Shown piece by piece: positions 1 to 7,238 of a DNA stretch of 13,087 nt. The notes under the pieces are model-generated. The model was not told where the DNA came from. It saw nothing but the letters and a program-made list of their open reading frames with translations, and searched no databases. Location: assembly GCA_037141055.1 (NCBI GenBank), contig JBAXDH010000107.1, positions 1 to 13,087 on the forward strand. Direction: 5' to 3'. The stretch's first letter is position 1. Each line of letters opens with the position of its first letter. This stretch comes from CAIVAT01 sp037141055 (GTDB lineage: Bacteria > Bacteroidota > Bacteroidia > Bacteroidales > FEN-979). The position numbers and the translations under genes were made by a program.

Positions 1-276
1 TCCGTATTTTTCAATATCCCGGTGTGGCACCTCTGAATTCAAAAGGAGGGCGTGGTCGAAAGGATCGACGATTTGTTTCTTGATGATTTTTTTAAGATCA
101 CCAAAATCCATTACCATTCCCAGTTTGGCGGAGGACCGGTCGGTTACAGGTGTGCCGATAACGGTAACCGACAGCTCGTACGAGTGACCGTGGATGTTTT
201 TGCATGGTCCGTCATAACCCATGAGCGCATGAGCCGCCTCAAACCTGAATTCCTTGGTAACCCTGATCTGGTTCAT
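1..276 (-). CDS. queD: 6-carboxy-5,6,7,8-tetrahydropterin synthase (QueD/PTPS family), C-terminus cut by window edge
   Basis: The first 92 residues of a QueD/6-pyruvoyl-tetrahydropterin synthase family protein are visible; the frame runs open off the left edge. In queuosine (7-deazaguanine) biosynthesis this cytosolic zinc enzyme converts dihydroneopterin triphosphate to 6-carboxytetrahydropterin. The expected zinc ligands are present: His16 in FEAAHAL, and His29 and His31 in NIHGHSYEL. The probable catalytic Cys25 (GPCKNIHG), the family block MDFGDLKK near 56-63 and the DHALLLN block at 74-80 are also seen. The ATG at 274-276 gives the normal family N-terminus. The gene lies 54 nt downstream of mntP on the same strand. 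Family members of about this type also make biopterin precursors, but the Cys and HGH spacing is QueD-like. Other queuosine genes are not visible. Confidence 0.9.
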   Translation of the reverse strand, partial: MNQIRVTKEFRFEAAHALMGYDGPCKNIHGHSYELSVTVIGTPVTDRSSAKLGMVMDFGDLKKIIKKQIVDPFDHALLLNSEVPHRDIEKYG

Positions 277-293
277 GGAGTTGAATTACGTTG

Positions 294-301
294 CAAATTT
301 A
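294..301 (-). promoter_or_regulatory. Possible Bacteroidota -7 box before queD
   Basis: On the minus strand the gap between mntP and queD reads TAAATTTG, an exact match to the Bacteroidota -7 consensus TAnnTTTG, about 17 nt upstream of the queD ATG. No TTTG was found at the expected -33 distance, so this is only half a promoter. It could let queD be expressed separately from the upstream genes. Confidence 0.3.
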
Positions 302-330
302 CACAAAATCCCGTTGGGGCGGTAAAACAA

Positions 331-891
331 TCACAGGACAGACATGTGGTCAAGCACTACTTTGAGCCCGATGGCGATCAGCACGATCCCCCCGGAGAAT
401 TCAGCCCAGCGTGCCGGGATGAAGGTTGTTTTCTCCCCGAGTTTTGCTCCGGAAACTGAAACAAAAAAAGTGATTACCGAAATGATGAGGACGGCCTCGT
501 AAATGTTGGCCCGGATGAACCCAAACCCCACCCCGGTTATCAGGGCGTCGATGCTTGTGGCAACGGAAAGGGTCAGCAAAACTGAAATTTTCCTGATGTC
601 AAGAGCCTTCTTTTCTTCATCGATTAAAAATGACTGCCAGACCATCTTTGCCCCGATGATGGCAAGAATGGCGAATGCAATCCAGTGGTCCAGCGGCTCG
701 ATCAGCGACTGGATACTGCTGCCTGCAAACCACCCGATGAGAGGCATCCCTCCCTGGAACAACCCGAAAAGAAAAGCCATCAGCAGGACGTCTTTCCATG
801 CAAGCTTTCGGGATGCACCGAACGTAAGGGCAACGGCAAAGCAGTCCATCGAAAGACCAAGCGATATCAGGAAAAGTTCGGTGAGATTCAA
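331..891 (-). CDS. mntP: Manganese efflux pump MntP
   Basis: An inner-membrane Mn(II) exporter of the MntP (formerly DUF204/YebN) family, 186 residues, close to the usual family length. It is almost entirely hydrophobic, with about six membrane segments. The two repeat halves each carry the family's membrane-embedded acidic motif: Asp16 in LGLSMDCFAV and Asp115 in ATSIDALITGVG. PLIGWFAG near 50-57 and DHWIAFAIL near 68-76 are also typical. The start is TTG (889-891) and overlaps the TGA of msrC (888-890), so translation is probably coupled; the next Met is residue 15, inside the first motif, which rules out a later start. No room exists for a yybP-ykoY-type manganese riboswitch directly upstream, so control is probably at the tnaA-side promoter. 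Confidence 0.93.
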   Translation of the reverse strand: MNLTELFLISLGLSMDCFAVALTFGASRKLAWKDVLLMAFLFGLFQGGMPLIGWFAGSSIQSLIEPLDHWIAFAILAIIGAKMVWQSFLIDEEKKALDIRKISVLLTLSVATSIDALITGVGFGFIRANIYEAVLIISVITFFVSVSGAKLGEKTTFIPARWAEFSGGIVLIAIGLKVVLDHMSVL

Positions 892-1349
892 AGGAAAATG
901 AGATTAACTGTTTTTTCAAGCCATTCGGCATCCGTGGCGTCAAAGGAGTTGAAATCAGCGCTGTCGACATCGAGCACCCCGATGATCATGCCATCCTTGT
1001 TTTTCACAGGAACAACTATTTCCGAATTTGAACGGGAATCGCAGGCAATGTGTCCAGGAAACAGGTGAACATCCGGAACAACAATGGTTTTTTGCTGATC
1101 GACGGCAGCCCAGCAAACCCCTTTGTGTTTTTCAAGGACCTGGCAGGCAAGCGGTCCCTGGTAATTTTTCACAACCAGGTCACCGTCTTTCAGAAAATAA
1201 AACCCGGTCCAGAAGTAATATTCCATTTTATGATGAAGCACAGCCAGGATTGTGGACATGCGGGCGTCGGGATCATCTGACTTATTCATCAGCCCTTCGA
1301 TCTGTTCAAAAATCCGAAGATACCGGGATTGCTTTTTAGAGGTTTCCAT
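888..1349 (-). CDS. msrC: Free methionine-(R)-sulfoxide reductase (GAF-domain fRMsr)
   Basis: A small cytosolic GAF-domain protein that reduces free L-methionine-(R)-sulfoxide with thioredoxin-derived electrons. Numbering from this ATG, the three cysteines of the family are at 69, 79 and 103 (in GPLAC, KGVCW and FPGHIACDS). The intervals of 10 and 24 residues equal those of E. coli MsrC Cys84/94/118. The PDVHLFPGHIACD and SEIVVPV blocks are diagnostic of fRMsr rather than a signalling GAF domain, and no other domain is fused. A GTG at 1359-1361, overlapping the tnaA stop, is an alternative start adding four residues; the ATG at 1347-1349 gives the more typical N-terminus METSKKQSRYLRIF. Length is 153 residues. 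It lies between tnaA and mntP with almost no spacing. Confidence 0.92.
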   Translation of the reverse strand: METSKKQSRYLRIFEQIEGLMNKSDDPDARMSTILAVLHHKMEYYFWTGFYFLKDGDLVVKNYQGPLACQVLEKHKGVCWAAVDQQKTIVVPDVHLFPGHIACDSRSNSEIVVPVKNKDGMIIGVLDVDSADFNSFDATDAEWLEKTVNLIFL

Positions 1350-1357
1350 GGGCAAAA

Positions 1358-2731
1358 TCACACCTGTTCGAGGACAACCGTAAAATGCCGCATGATGGGT
1401 GCTTCAGATACAATTTTCAATCCTTTGCGGATGGAGTCGCGGCGATCGTAAATATTTTTAAGGGCCACGGCTACAACATCCATATGATTGTTCGTGTATA
1501 CCCTGCGGGGAATTGCCAGCCGCATCAGTTCCAGTGCCGGATAACGGTTTTCACGGGTTATGGGATCACGGTCGGCCAGCAGTGTGCCGATCTCTACGCC
1601 CCGCACGCCGGCTTCAAGGTATAGCTCGACCGCCAGGGTTTGTGCCTGGAGTTCCTCCTTGGGAAGATGCGGCAGGAAACGCTTGGCATCGATAAAAACA
1701 GCATGCCCTCCAATGGGTTGCTGCAATGGAATTCCAAATTCCTTCAGGCGGTTTCCGAGGTATTCTACCTGCCTGATCCTGGTTTCAAGATATTCGAATT
1801 CGGTTCCGTCGTACAACCCCTGGGCCAGGGCATTCATGTCGCGTCCCGACATTCCGCCATAGGTTATGTAGCCTTCGAACATGATGTTAAACACGCTGGC
1901 TTTGGCATGAAGTTCCTTGCTGCGCATGGCAATGAATCCTCCCATGTTGACAATGGCATCCTTTTTGGCACTCATGGTCATGACATCGGCACATTCGAAC
2001 ATATCCCAGACGATCTCGCGAATGGTTTTATCCTGGAACCCCTTTTCCCGCAATTTGATGAAATAGGCATTTTCGGCAAACCGGGCCGAATCAAAAACGA
2101 CCATCTTGCCATATTTGTCGGCCAGTTTTCGTACCATTCTGAGGTTTTCAACCGAAACCGGCTGGCCGCCCGATGAATTGCAGGTTACCGTAACAATTAT
2201 GAACGGAATTTTGTCCCCGTGTGATTTTAGAATTTTTTCTAATTTGTCAGGATCGAGATTGCCCTTGAACGGGTGCGACAATGTTGTGTCGAAGGCCTCG
2301 TCGATGGTGCAGTCTACCGCGGTCGCTTTCCTGTATTCGATGTGCCCTTTTGTGGTGTCGAAATGAGAATTCCCGGGAATAATGTCGCCCTCCTTGATGA
2401 TTACAGAGAAGAGCACGTTCTCAGCGGCACGGCCCTGGTGCGTGGGTAAAAAATGCTCGAATCCGAGAATCTCCCGGATGGCATGTTTCATTTTAAAATA
2501 GGAAGAAGCGCCGGCATAGCTTTCATCGCCCAGCATCATTTCTGACCATTGCCGGTCGCTCATCGCACCGGTTCCCGAGTCGGTGAGCAAATCAATGAAT
2601 ACCTTGTCGCTTTTAAGGCCGAACAGGTTGTACCCCGCTTCTTTGATCCATTTTTCACGTTCCTGGCGGCTGCTTTTACGAATCGGTTCCACCATCTTGA
2701 TTTTAAACGACTCGGCAAAGGGTAGTTCCAT
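1358..2731 (-). CDS. tnaA: Tryptophanase (tryptophan indole-lyase)
   Basis: A PLP-dependent beta-eliminating lyase: L-tryptophan + H2O to indole, pyruvate and ammonia, in the cytosol. From the ATG at 2729-2731 it is 457 residues. Family blocks in order are FIDLLTDSGTGAMSD, PTHQGRAAENVL, SSGGQPVS, FDSARFAENAYFIK, MSAKKDA with PLP Lys257, and IPRRVYTNNHMDVV. Three positions that separate tryptophanase from tyrosine phenol-lyase are all of tryptophanase type: Asp125 in FDTTKGH (Thr in TPL), Ile381 in GVEIG (TPL has ER at this place) and His449 in MRHFT (Phe in TPL). A nine-residue-longer frame starts at 2758, but a -7 box at 2756-2763 would put transcription start inside it, and the shorter N-terminus matches the family. 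No leader ORF like tnaC fits the short untranslated region. It heads the minus-strand block. Confidence 0.94.
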   Translation of the reverse strand: MELPFAESFKIKMVEPIRKSSRQEREKWIKEAGYNLFGLKSDKVFIDLLTDSGTGAMSDRQWSEMMLGDESYAGASSYFKMKHAIREILGFEHFLPTHQGRAAENVLFSVIIKEGDIIPGNSHFDTTKGHIEYRKATAVDCTIDEAFDTTLSHPFKGNLDPDKLEKILKSHGDKIPFIIVTVTCNSSGGQPVSVENLRMVRKLADKYGKMVVFDSARFAENAYFIKLREKGFQDKTIREIVWDMFECADVMTMSAKKDAIVNMGGFIAMRSKELHAKASVFNIMFEGYITYGGMSGRDMNALAQGLYDGTEFEYLETRIRQVEYLGNRLKEFGIPLQQPIGGHAVFIDAKRFLPHLPKEELQAQTLAVELYLEAGVRGVEIGTLLADRDPITRENRYPALELMRLAIPRRVYTNNHMDVVAVALKNIYDRRDSIRKGLKIVSEAPIMRHFTVVLEQV

Positions 2732-2755
2732 GCGGTACAAATTAAATGACGGAAG

Positions 2756-2763
2756 CAAAGATA
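2756..2763 (-). promoter_or_regulatory. Candidate tnaA promoter (-7 box TATCTTTG)
   Basis: The minus strand reads TATCTTTG, an exact match to TAnnTTTG, 24 nt upstream of the tnaA ATG. Two TTTG words lie further upstream (2774-2777 and 2778-2781), but only 10-14 nt away instead of the usual 19 or so, so the -33 part is weak. It faces away from the ptb promoter candidate. Confidence 0.45.
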
Positions 2764-2795
2764 GAATAATTATTCAAACAAATTTTTCGTAACTG

Positions 2796-2827
2796 CTTGT
2801 CTGTTTGCGAAAAATCACGTAGGTTTG
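2796..2827 (+). promoter_or_regulatory. Candidate ptb promoter
   Basis: TAGGTTTG at 2820-2827 matches the Bacteroidota -7 consensus TAnnTTTG, and CTTG at 2796-2799 lies 20 nt upstream where the -33 TTTG is expected (three of four bases). This would give an untranslated leader of about 100 nt before ptb. The leader holds a G/C-rich stretch around 2860-2905 in which no convincing hairpin or riboswitch was recognised. Confidence 0.45.
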
Positions 2828-2935
2828 CCACAACAAAACCCTTGTGAACAAGTTAACAGGTGGATGTGCCCAGGGGTAACCGGTGGACTGCCGGACAGGC
2901 GGACAAATAAAATAATAATTTTTTAAACTACGTTT

Positions 2936-3862
2936 ATGACTACAACAACTAAAATGATCGGAAGTGATTGTTTGACGAAGCTTTCCGACCTGAACGAACT
3001 TGCAAAAAAAGCACAGAAAAAAAAGCTGGCGGTTGCCGTTGCGCATGATGAACATTGTCTTGAGGCAATTTGTGCGGTCGATAAAATGGGAATTGTGGAG
3101 GCAATTCTCGTCGGAAACGAAAAGAAAATCCATGAAATTGCCGGCAAGCTGAAGCTTGATATCAGTGCAATGAAAATCATCAACGAGGAGGTCGACGCAA
3201 ATTCAGTCAGGATTGCAGTGAAGATGGTGCGTAACAAGGAAGCCGATATCCTTATGAAAGGCAATGTTCCGACGGCGGTGTTCCTTCGCGGAGTGCTTGA
3301 CAAGGAAAACGGATTACGCAAAGGAGAAGTGCTCTCGCATTTTGCGCTGTTTGAAATTCCCACATATCACAAACTGCTGGGTTTAACTGATGCAGCGATG
3401 ATACCGGCTCCTGATTTCAAAACCAAAGTGGCCCTGACCACGAATGCAGTCGATTTTATGAACAAGCTGGGCTACGCAAAGCCCAAGGTTGCGGTCCTTG
3501 CCGCCGTGGAAATGGTGAATGAATCCATGCCTGCAACAATGGAAGCAGCTATGCTCTCGAAGATGAGCCAGCGCGGTCAGATCAAAAACTGCATCATCGA
3601 TGGTCCGCTTGCATACGATAATGCCGTTAGCGCAGCAAGTGCAAAACACAAGGGAATTGTGAGCGATGTGGCGGGTGATGCCGACCTGCTGATCGTCCCG
3701 GATATTGAAGCCGGGAACATCCTGTATAAGGCCTTTGGTTTTTCCGCGAATGCAAAGCTGGCAGCTGTTGTACTCGGTGCTGCTGCGCCGATTGTGCTTA
3801 CCTCACGATCCGATACCGAAGAGTCAAAGCAGGCCAGCATCGTGATGGCTGCGGCGATTTAG
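2936..3862 (+). CDS. ptb: Phosphate butyryltransferase (phosphotransacylase)
   Basis: A cytosolic phosphotransacylase of the PTA/PTB family: butyryl-CoA + phosphate to butyryl-phosphate + CoA, with branched-chain acyl-CoAs as likely alternatives. It is 308 residues, the normal length for Ptb and shorter than many Pta proteins. Typical blocks are DILMKGNVPTAVFLRGVLDK near 104-123, GEVLSHFALFEIP near 130-142, TDAAMIPAPDFKTK from 151, and the C-terminal IVLTSRSDTEESKQAS, which includes the family SR(S/A)D motif. The pairing with buk two genes downstream is the main reason to call it Ptb rather than Pta. The ATG follows an A/T-rich stretch with no Shine-Dalgarno sequence. The next gene starts 24 nt after its stop, so the three genes probably form an operon. 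Confidence 0.9.
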   Translation: MTTTTKMIGSDCLTKLSDLNELAKKAQKKKLAVAVAHDEHCLEAICAVDKMGIVEAILVGNEKKIHEIAGKLKLDISAMKIINEEVDANSVRIAVKMVRNKEADILMKGNVPTAVFLRGVLDKENGLRKGEVLSHFALFEIPTYHKLLGLTDAAMIPAPDFKTKVALTTNAVDFMNKLGYAKPKVAVLAAVEMVNESMPATMEAAMLSKMSQRGQIKNCIIDGPLAYDNAVSAASAKHKGIVSDVAGDADLLIVPDIEAGNILYKAFGFSANAKLAAVVLGAAAPIVLTSRSDTEESKQASIVMAAAI

Positions 3863-3886
3863 ATTTTTATAAACTAAACCGAAATC

Positions 3887-5425
3887 ATGGCCAAAAACCT
3901 GTTCCTGACAAAACCGCTGGGCGATCTGCTCCAGGAAGCCAAAGACAATAAAGCCGGGTTGAAAAAGACCCTGACCGGATTAAATCTCACCACGCTGGGA
4001 ATCGGGGCCATCATCGGGGCCGGCATTTTTGTCCTTACAGGTCAGGCTGCCGCGCAGTATGCAGGGCCGGCCATCGTTCTTTCATTTATTATCTCGGGAA
4101 TCGCCTGTGCTTTTGCGGGACTGTGTTACGCAGAGTTTGCTTCGATGATTCCAATCTCCGGAAGCGCCTACACATATTCCTATGCGACGCTCGGCGAATT
4201 CCTGGCATGGATCATCGGCTGGGATCTGATCCTGGAATATCTCTTTGCAGCTTCCACAGTTTCTGTCGGATGGTCGGGATATGTTGTCAGTTTCCTGAAG
4301 GATTTTGGAATTTTTATCCCCACCGCATTCACTGCTGCCACAGGTTCAGTGCTTGTGGAAGTCCCCAAACTGGGCTGGCAGCAGCTTACCGAAAACCTCA
4401 GCAATGGTTTGCTGGCCCAGGGGATCAGTGTTGAGGCACTCCCGCATGTTACGGCGATCATCAATCTTCCGGCCATGTTCATCATTGCCATCCTCACAAT
4501 GTTGCTGATCATCGGAATCAGGGAGTCGGCGAACTTCAACAACATCATGGTAATTGTAAAAGTCGCGGTCATCATCATGTTTATTGCAATCGGGATTGCA
4601 TTCGTTCAGGCAGGCAACTGGCATCCTTTCATTCCTAAGAATACGGGTGTCTGGGGCCATTTCGGGTGGAGCGGGGTTTTACGTGGAGCGGGTGTTATCT
4701 TCTTTGCCTACATCGGATTCGATGCGGTATCAACGGCGGCACAGGAGGCGAAAAATCCCCAGCGGGATATGCCCATCGGGATTCTTGGGTCACTGAGCAT
4801 TTCCACGGTATTGTATATCCTTGTTGCCATCGTGCTCACCGGGATCGTCAGCTATACCACGTTGAATGTTGCCGATCCTGTTGCCGTTGGTGTGGATGCC
4901 ATGGGAAAAGGCATGTTCTGGCTGAGGCCTATCGTGAAAATTGCTGCTATTGCCGGATTGAGTTCGGTCATACTGGTTATGCTCATGGGACAACCGCGGA
5001 TTTTTTATTCCATGTCGAAAGATGGTTTGCTGCCTCCTGTTTTTTCGAAGGTGCATCCCCGTTATAAAACGCCATACATCAGCACCATTCTTACGGGCTG
5101 TGTGGCAATCGTTCTTGCAGGGGTTCTTCCGATAAGCATTTTGGGAGAGCTTGTATCCATCGGCACACTGCTGGCTTTTGCCATTGTTTGCATAAGCATT
5201 CTTGTTTTACGCAAAACCCGGCCCGATATTGAACGGCCGTTCCGCACCCCTTTCGTGCCCCTGGTTCCAATTCTCGGTGCACTCATCTGCTTTATTCAGA
5301 TGGCGGCACTGCCGATTGATACATGGCTCAGGCTCATTTTATGGATGGCTATCGGGTTTGTGGTCTATTTTGCTTACAGTTACCGGCACAGTAAATTAAG
5401 ACAACTTCCCAAAACTTCCAAATAA
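3887..5425 (+). CDS. APC-superfamily amino acid permease, CAT type
   Basis: An integral inner-membrane amino acid transporter of 512 residues with about 12 hydrophobic segments. After a polar N-terminal tail of about 30 residues, the first membrane segment carries the substrate-binding glycine motif GIGAIIGAGIF at 38-48. YAEFASMIPISGSAYTYSY at 81-99 and the stretch around GFDAVSTAAQEAKNPQRDMP near 280-300 are hallmarks of the cationic amino acid transporter (CAT, YfnA-like) branch. The substrate cannot be fixed from the sequence; basic, branched-chain and small neutral amino acids are all handled by relatives. Its place between ptb and buk (gaps of 24 and 11 nt) suggests it imports the amino acid whose carbon skeleton is fermented by these enzymes; that is inference. 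Confidence 0.9.
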   Translation: MAKNLFLTKPLGDLLQEAKDNKAGLKKTLTGLNLTTLGIGAIIGAGIFVLTGQAAAQYAGPAIVLSFIISGIACAFAGLCYAEFASMIPISGSAYTYSYATLGEFLAWIIGWDLILEYLFAASTVSVGWSGYVVSFLKDFGIFIPTAFTAATGSVLVEVPKLGWQQLTENLSNGLLAQGISVEALPHVTAIINLPAMFIIAILTMLLIIGIRESANFNNIMVIVKVAVIIMFIAIGIAFVQAGNWHPFIPKNTGVWGHFGWSGVLRGAGVIFFAYIGFDAVSTAAQEAKNPQRDMPIGILGSLSISTVLYILVAIVLTGIVSYTTLNVADPVAVGVDAMGKGMFWLRPIVKIAAIAGLSSVILVMLMGQPRIFYSMSKDGLLPPVFSKVHPRYKTPYISTILTGCVAIVLAGVLPISILGELVSIGTLLAFAIVCISILVLRKTRPDIERPFRTPFVPLVPILGALICFIQMAALPIDTWLRLILWMAIGFVVYFAYSYRHSKLRQLPKTSK

Positions 5426-5436
5426 GCAGAATTCAA

Positions 5437-6513
5437 ATGAATGATATCAGGGTCCTTGCCATTAATCCAGGGTCAACCTCCACGAAGATTGCCGTGTATC
5501 AAAACACGGATCCGATTTTTTTAAAAAACATCAAGCATACCACCGAAGAACTTGCTCCCTTTTCAAAAATCACCGATCAGTTCGAATTCCGGAAAGAAAT
5601 AATTCTGCAGCAACTGAAAGAAGCAGATATCAGCCTTACGGAACTCCAGGCCGTTGTAGGCAGGGGCGGGTTGCTGAAACCGATTCCATCCGGCATTTAC
5701 GAGGTGAATGATGCGATGATCGCCGACTTGAAAAACAGTCCGCTGGGGGAACATGCCAGCAACCTGGGCGGCCTGATTGCCAGTGACCTGGTAAAATCTT
5801 TGCCGCATGCCAAAGCTTACATTGTCGACCCGATCGTTGTTGATGAATTTGATGATATTGCCAGGATTTCGGGGCACCCGCTCATGGATCGCGTATCAAT
5901 TTTTCACGCGTTGAATCAGAAAGCAGTGGCCCGTGAATACGCAAAATCGATCCGCCGCAAATATGAAGAGCTGAACCTTATCGTGGTTCACCTTGGCGGG
6001 GGGATCACCATTGGCGCACACCGGAAAGGCAGGGTGATCGACGTAAACCAGGGGCTCGACGGCGAAGGACCGTTCAGCCCGGAACGAACCGGGACATTAC
6101 CGGTCGGAGACCTGATAAGACTCTGTTTCAGCGGAAAATACACCATGAAAGAGGTACAGAAAATGGTGAAAGGCGGAGGAGGACTGGTGGCTTATCTTGG
6201 CACCAACAACGCCTATGACGTCGAAAAAATGGTCGATGCAGGCGATGCCAGGGCCGAGTTAGTTTACCATGCGATGGCTTACCAGGTGGCAAAATATGTA
6301 GGTGAAATGTACACCGTGCTGAAATGCGAAGTTGATGCCATCCTCATCACCGGGGGCATTGCCTACGACAAAGGTTTTGTAAACTGGATACAGGAGCGCG
6401 TTTACAAACTGGCGCCCATTCACATTTTTCCGGGAGAGGATGAAATGAAAGCTCTGGCCCTCAACGGGCTGATGGTTGTCCGCGGCGACCTTGAAGTGAA
6501 GGAATATCACTGA
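5437..6513 (+). CDS. buk: Butyrate kinase
   Basis: A cytosolic acyl kinase of the ASKHA fold: butyryl-phosphate + ADP to butyrate + ATP, the energy-yielding last step after Ptb. Length is 358 residues, typical for Buk and shorter than acetate kinase. The phosphate-binding loop INPGSTSTKIAV lies at 9-20, VVGRGGLLKPIPSGIYEVND at 73-92, the second nucleotide motif VVHLGGGITIGAH at 183-195, and the kinase signature ERTGTLPVGDL at 216-226. DAILITGGIAYD near 300 and IFPGEDEM near 330 are butyrate/branched-chain kinase features. The start is ATG 11 nt after the permease stop with no Shine-Dalgarno. The substrate may be isobutyrate, isovalerate or 2-methylbutyrate as well as butyrate. The 3' end overlaps the convergent elbB by 7 nt. 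Confidence 0.94.
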   Translation: MNDIRVLAINPGSTSTKIAVYQNTDPIFLKNIKHTTEELAPFSKITDQFEFRKEIILQQLKEADISLTELQAVVGRGGLLKPIPSGIYEVNDAMIADLKNSPLGEHASNLGGLIASDLVKSLPHAKAYIVDPIVVDEFDDIARISGHPLMDRVSIFHALNQKAVAREYAKSIRRKYEELNLIVVHLGGGITIGAHRKGRVIDVNQGLDGEGPFSPERTGTLPVGDLIRLCFSGKYTMKEVQKMVKGGGGLVAYLGTNNAYDVEKMVDAGDARAELVYHAMAYQVAKYVGEMYTVLKCEVDAILITGGIAYDKGFVNWIQERVYKLAPIHIFPGEDEMKALALNGLMVVRGDLEVKEYH

Positions 6514-7160
6514 TTCATTGCAGAAAGCATCTTTTTTACAAGATTTTCCGTGCCTTCTGCAATCTGGCCGACGGTAGCATCCAGCATGTAACAGGGGGTG
6601 GTATACAGGTTCCTGGAAATATCGGCCACCACTTCACCATGTCCGGCCTTTTTGTAAGAGTTCCCTGTCTTTTCAATAAACGTTGCTGATGCCGGGTCAT
6701 TCCCGGTGGTAAGATTGGTTCCCTGGAAAAGTTTAGCCAGCATCACGGGTGCAATGCACATGGCCCCAATGGGCTTTCCCGCATCAGACATCGCCTTTAC
6801 TGCAGCTGCAACGTCTTTGTTTACAGTACAGTTATCGCCTTCCACGGCCCAGTTGCACAGATTTTTTGCTGCGCCAAATCCACCCGGGAAGATCAATGCA
6901 TCGTATTGGGCTGCGCTGAAGCCGGACAGGGGCTTGATGTTTCCACGGGCGATCCGTGCTGATTCCACCAGGACATTCCTCCTTTCGGGCATTTCGGTTC
7001 CATTAACATGGTTCAGAACATGAAGTTGCGGAATATCCGGGGCAAAACACTGGTACCCCGACCCGGTCTTGTCGATGGCAAGAAGGGTCAGCACGGCTTC
7101 ATGAATTTCCGCGCCGTCATACACGCCGCAACCAGATAAAACTACAGCAAACTTTTTCAT
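6507..7160 (-). CDS. elbB: ElbB family DJ-1/PfpI glyoxalase-like protein
   Basis: A soluble class I glutamine amidotransferase-like (DJ-1/PfpI) protein of 217 residues, the same length as E. coli ElbB. The opening KKFAVVLSGCGVYDGAEIHE, the block RNVLVESARIARG at 61-73, FPGGFGAAKN at 91-100 and the nucleophile elbow GAMCIAPVM with Cys135 match ElbB closely. E. coli ElbB has weak glyoxalase activity and was linked to isoprenoid synthesis; the physiological substrate is not established. The frame extends 18 residues further upstream to 7214, but MKKFAV at 7158-7160 is the family start. The gene is transcribed alone, convergent with buk and divergent from the sugar cassette, and has no evident functional tie to either. 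Confidence 0.92.
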   Translation of the reverse strand: MKKFAVVLSGCGVYDGAEIHEAVLTLLAIDKTGSGYQCFAPDIPQLHVLNHVNGTEMPERRNVLVESARIARGNIKPLSGFSAAQYDALIFPGGFGAAKNLCNWAVEGDNCTVNKDVAAAVKAMSDAGKPIGAMCIAPVMLAKLFQGTNLTTGNDPASATFIEKTGNSYKKAGHGEVVADISRNLYTTPCYMLDATVGQIAEGTENLVKKMLSAMNQ

Positions 7161-7183
7161 TTTCAGGTGATTTAATTTTAGTA

Positions 7184-7191
7184 CAAAGTAA
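7184..7191 (-). promoter_or_regulatory. Weak candidate -7 box for elbB
   Basis: The minus strand reads TTACTTTG, one mismatch from TAnnTTTG, 24 nt upstream of the elbB ATG. No well-placed -33 TTTG was found, so support rests on position and the near match only. Confidence 0.25.
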
Positions 7192-7238
7192 ATGCAAAAA
7201 GGGTAAGAACGCAAATGAAAAGCGATGCGGCGGATGGG

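Noticed and set aside
52..459. A 135-codon plus-strand frame at the left edge
   Set aside because: It crosses queD and the end of mntP on the opposite strand; both real genes have diagnostic motifs.
1640..2176. A 178-codon plus-strand frame opposite tnaA
   Set aside because: It is antisense to a motif-complete tryptophanase and has no family resemblance.
1358..2731. Tyrosine phenol-lyase as the identity of the lyase
   Set aside because: Asp125, Ile381 and His449 are of tryptophanase type, against Thr, Arg and Phe in tyrosine phenol-lyase.
2860..2905. The G/C-rich stretch in the ptb leader as a riboswitch or attenuator
   Set aside because: I could not find a stable stem with a proper loop or a U-run, and no known riboswitch core was recognised.
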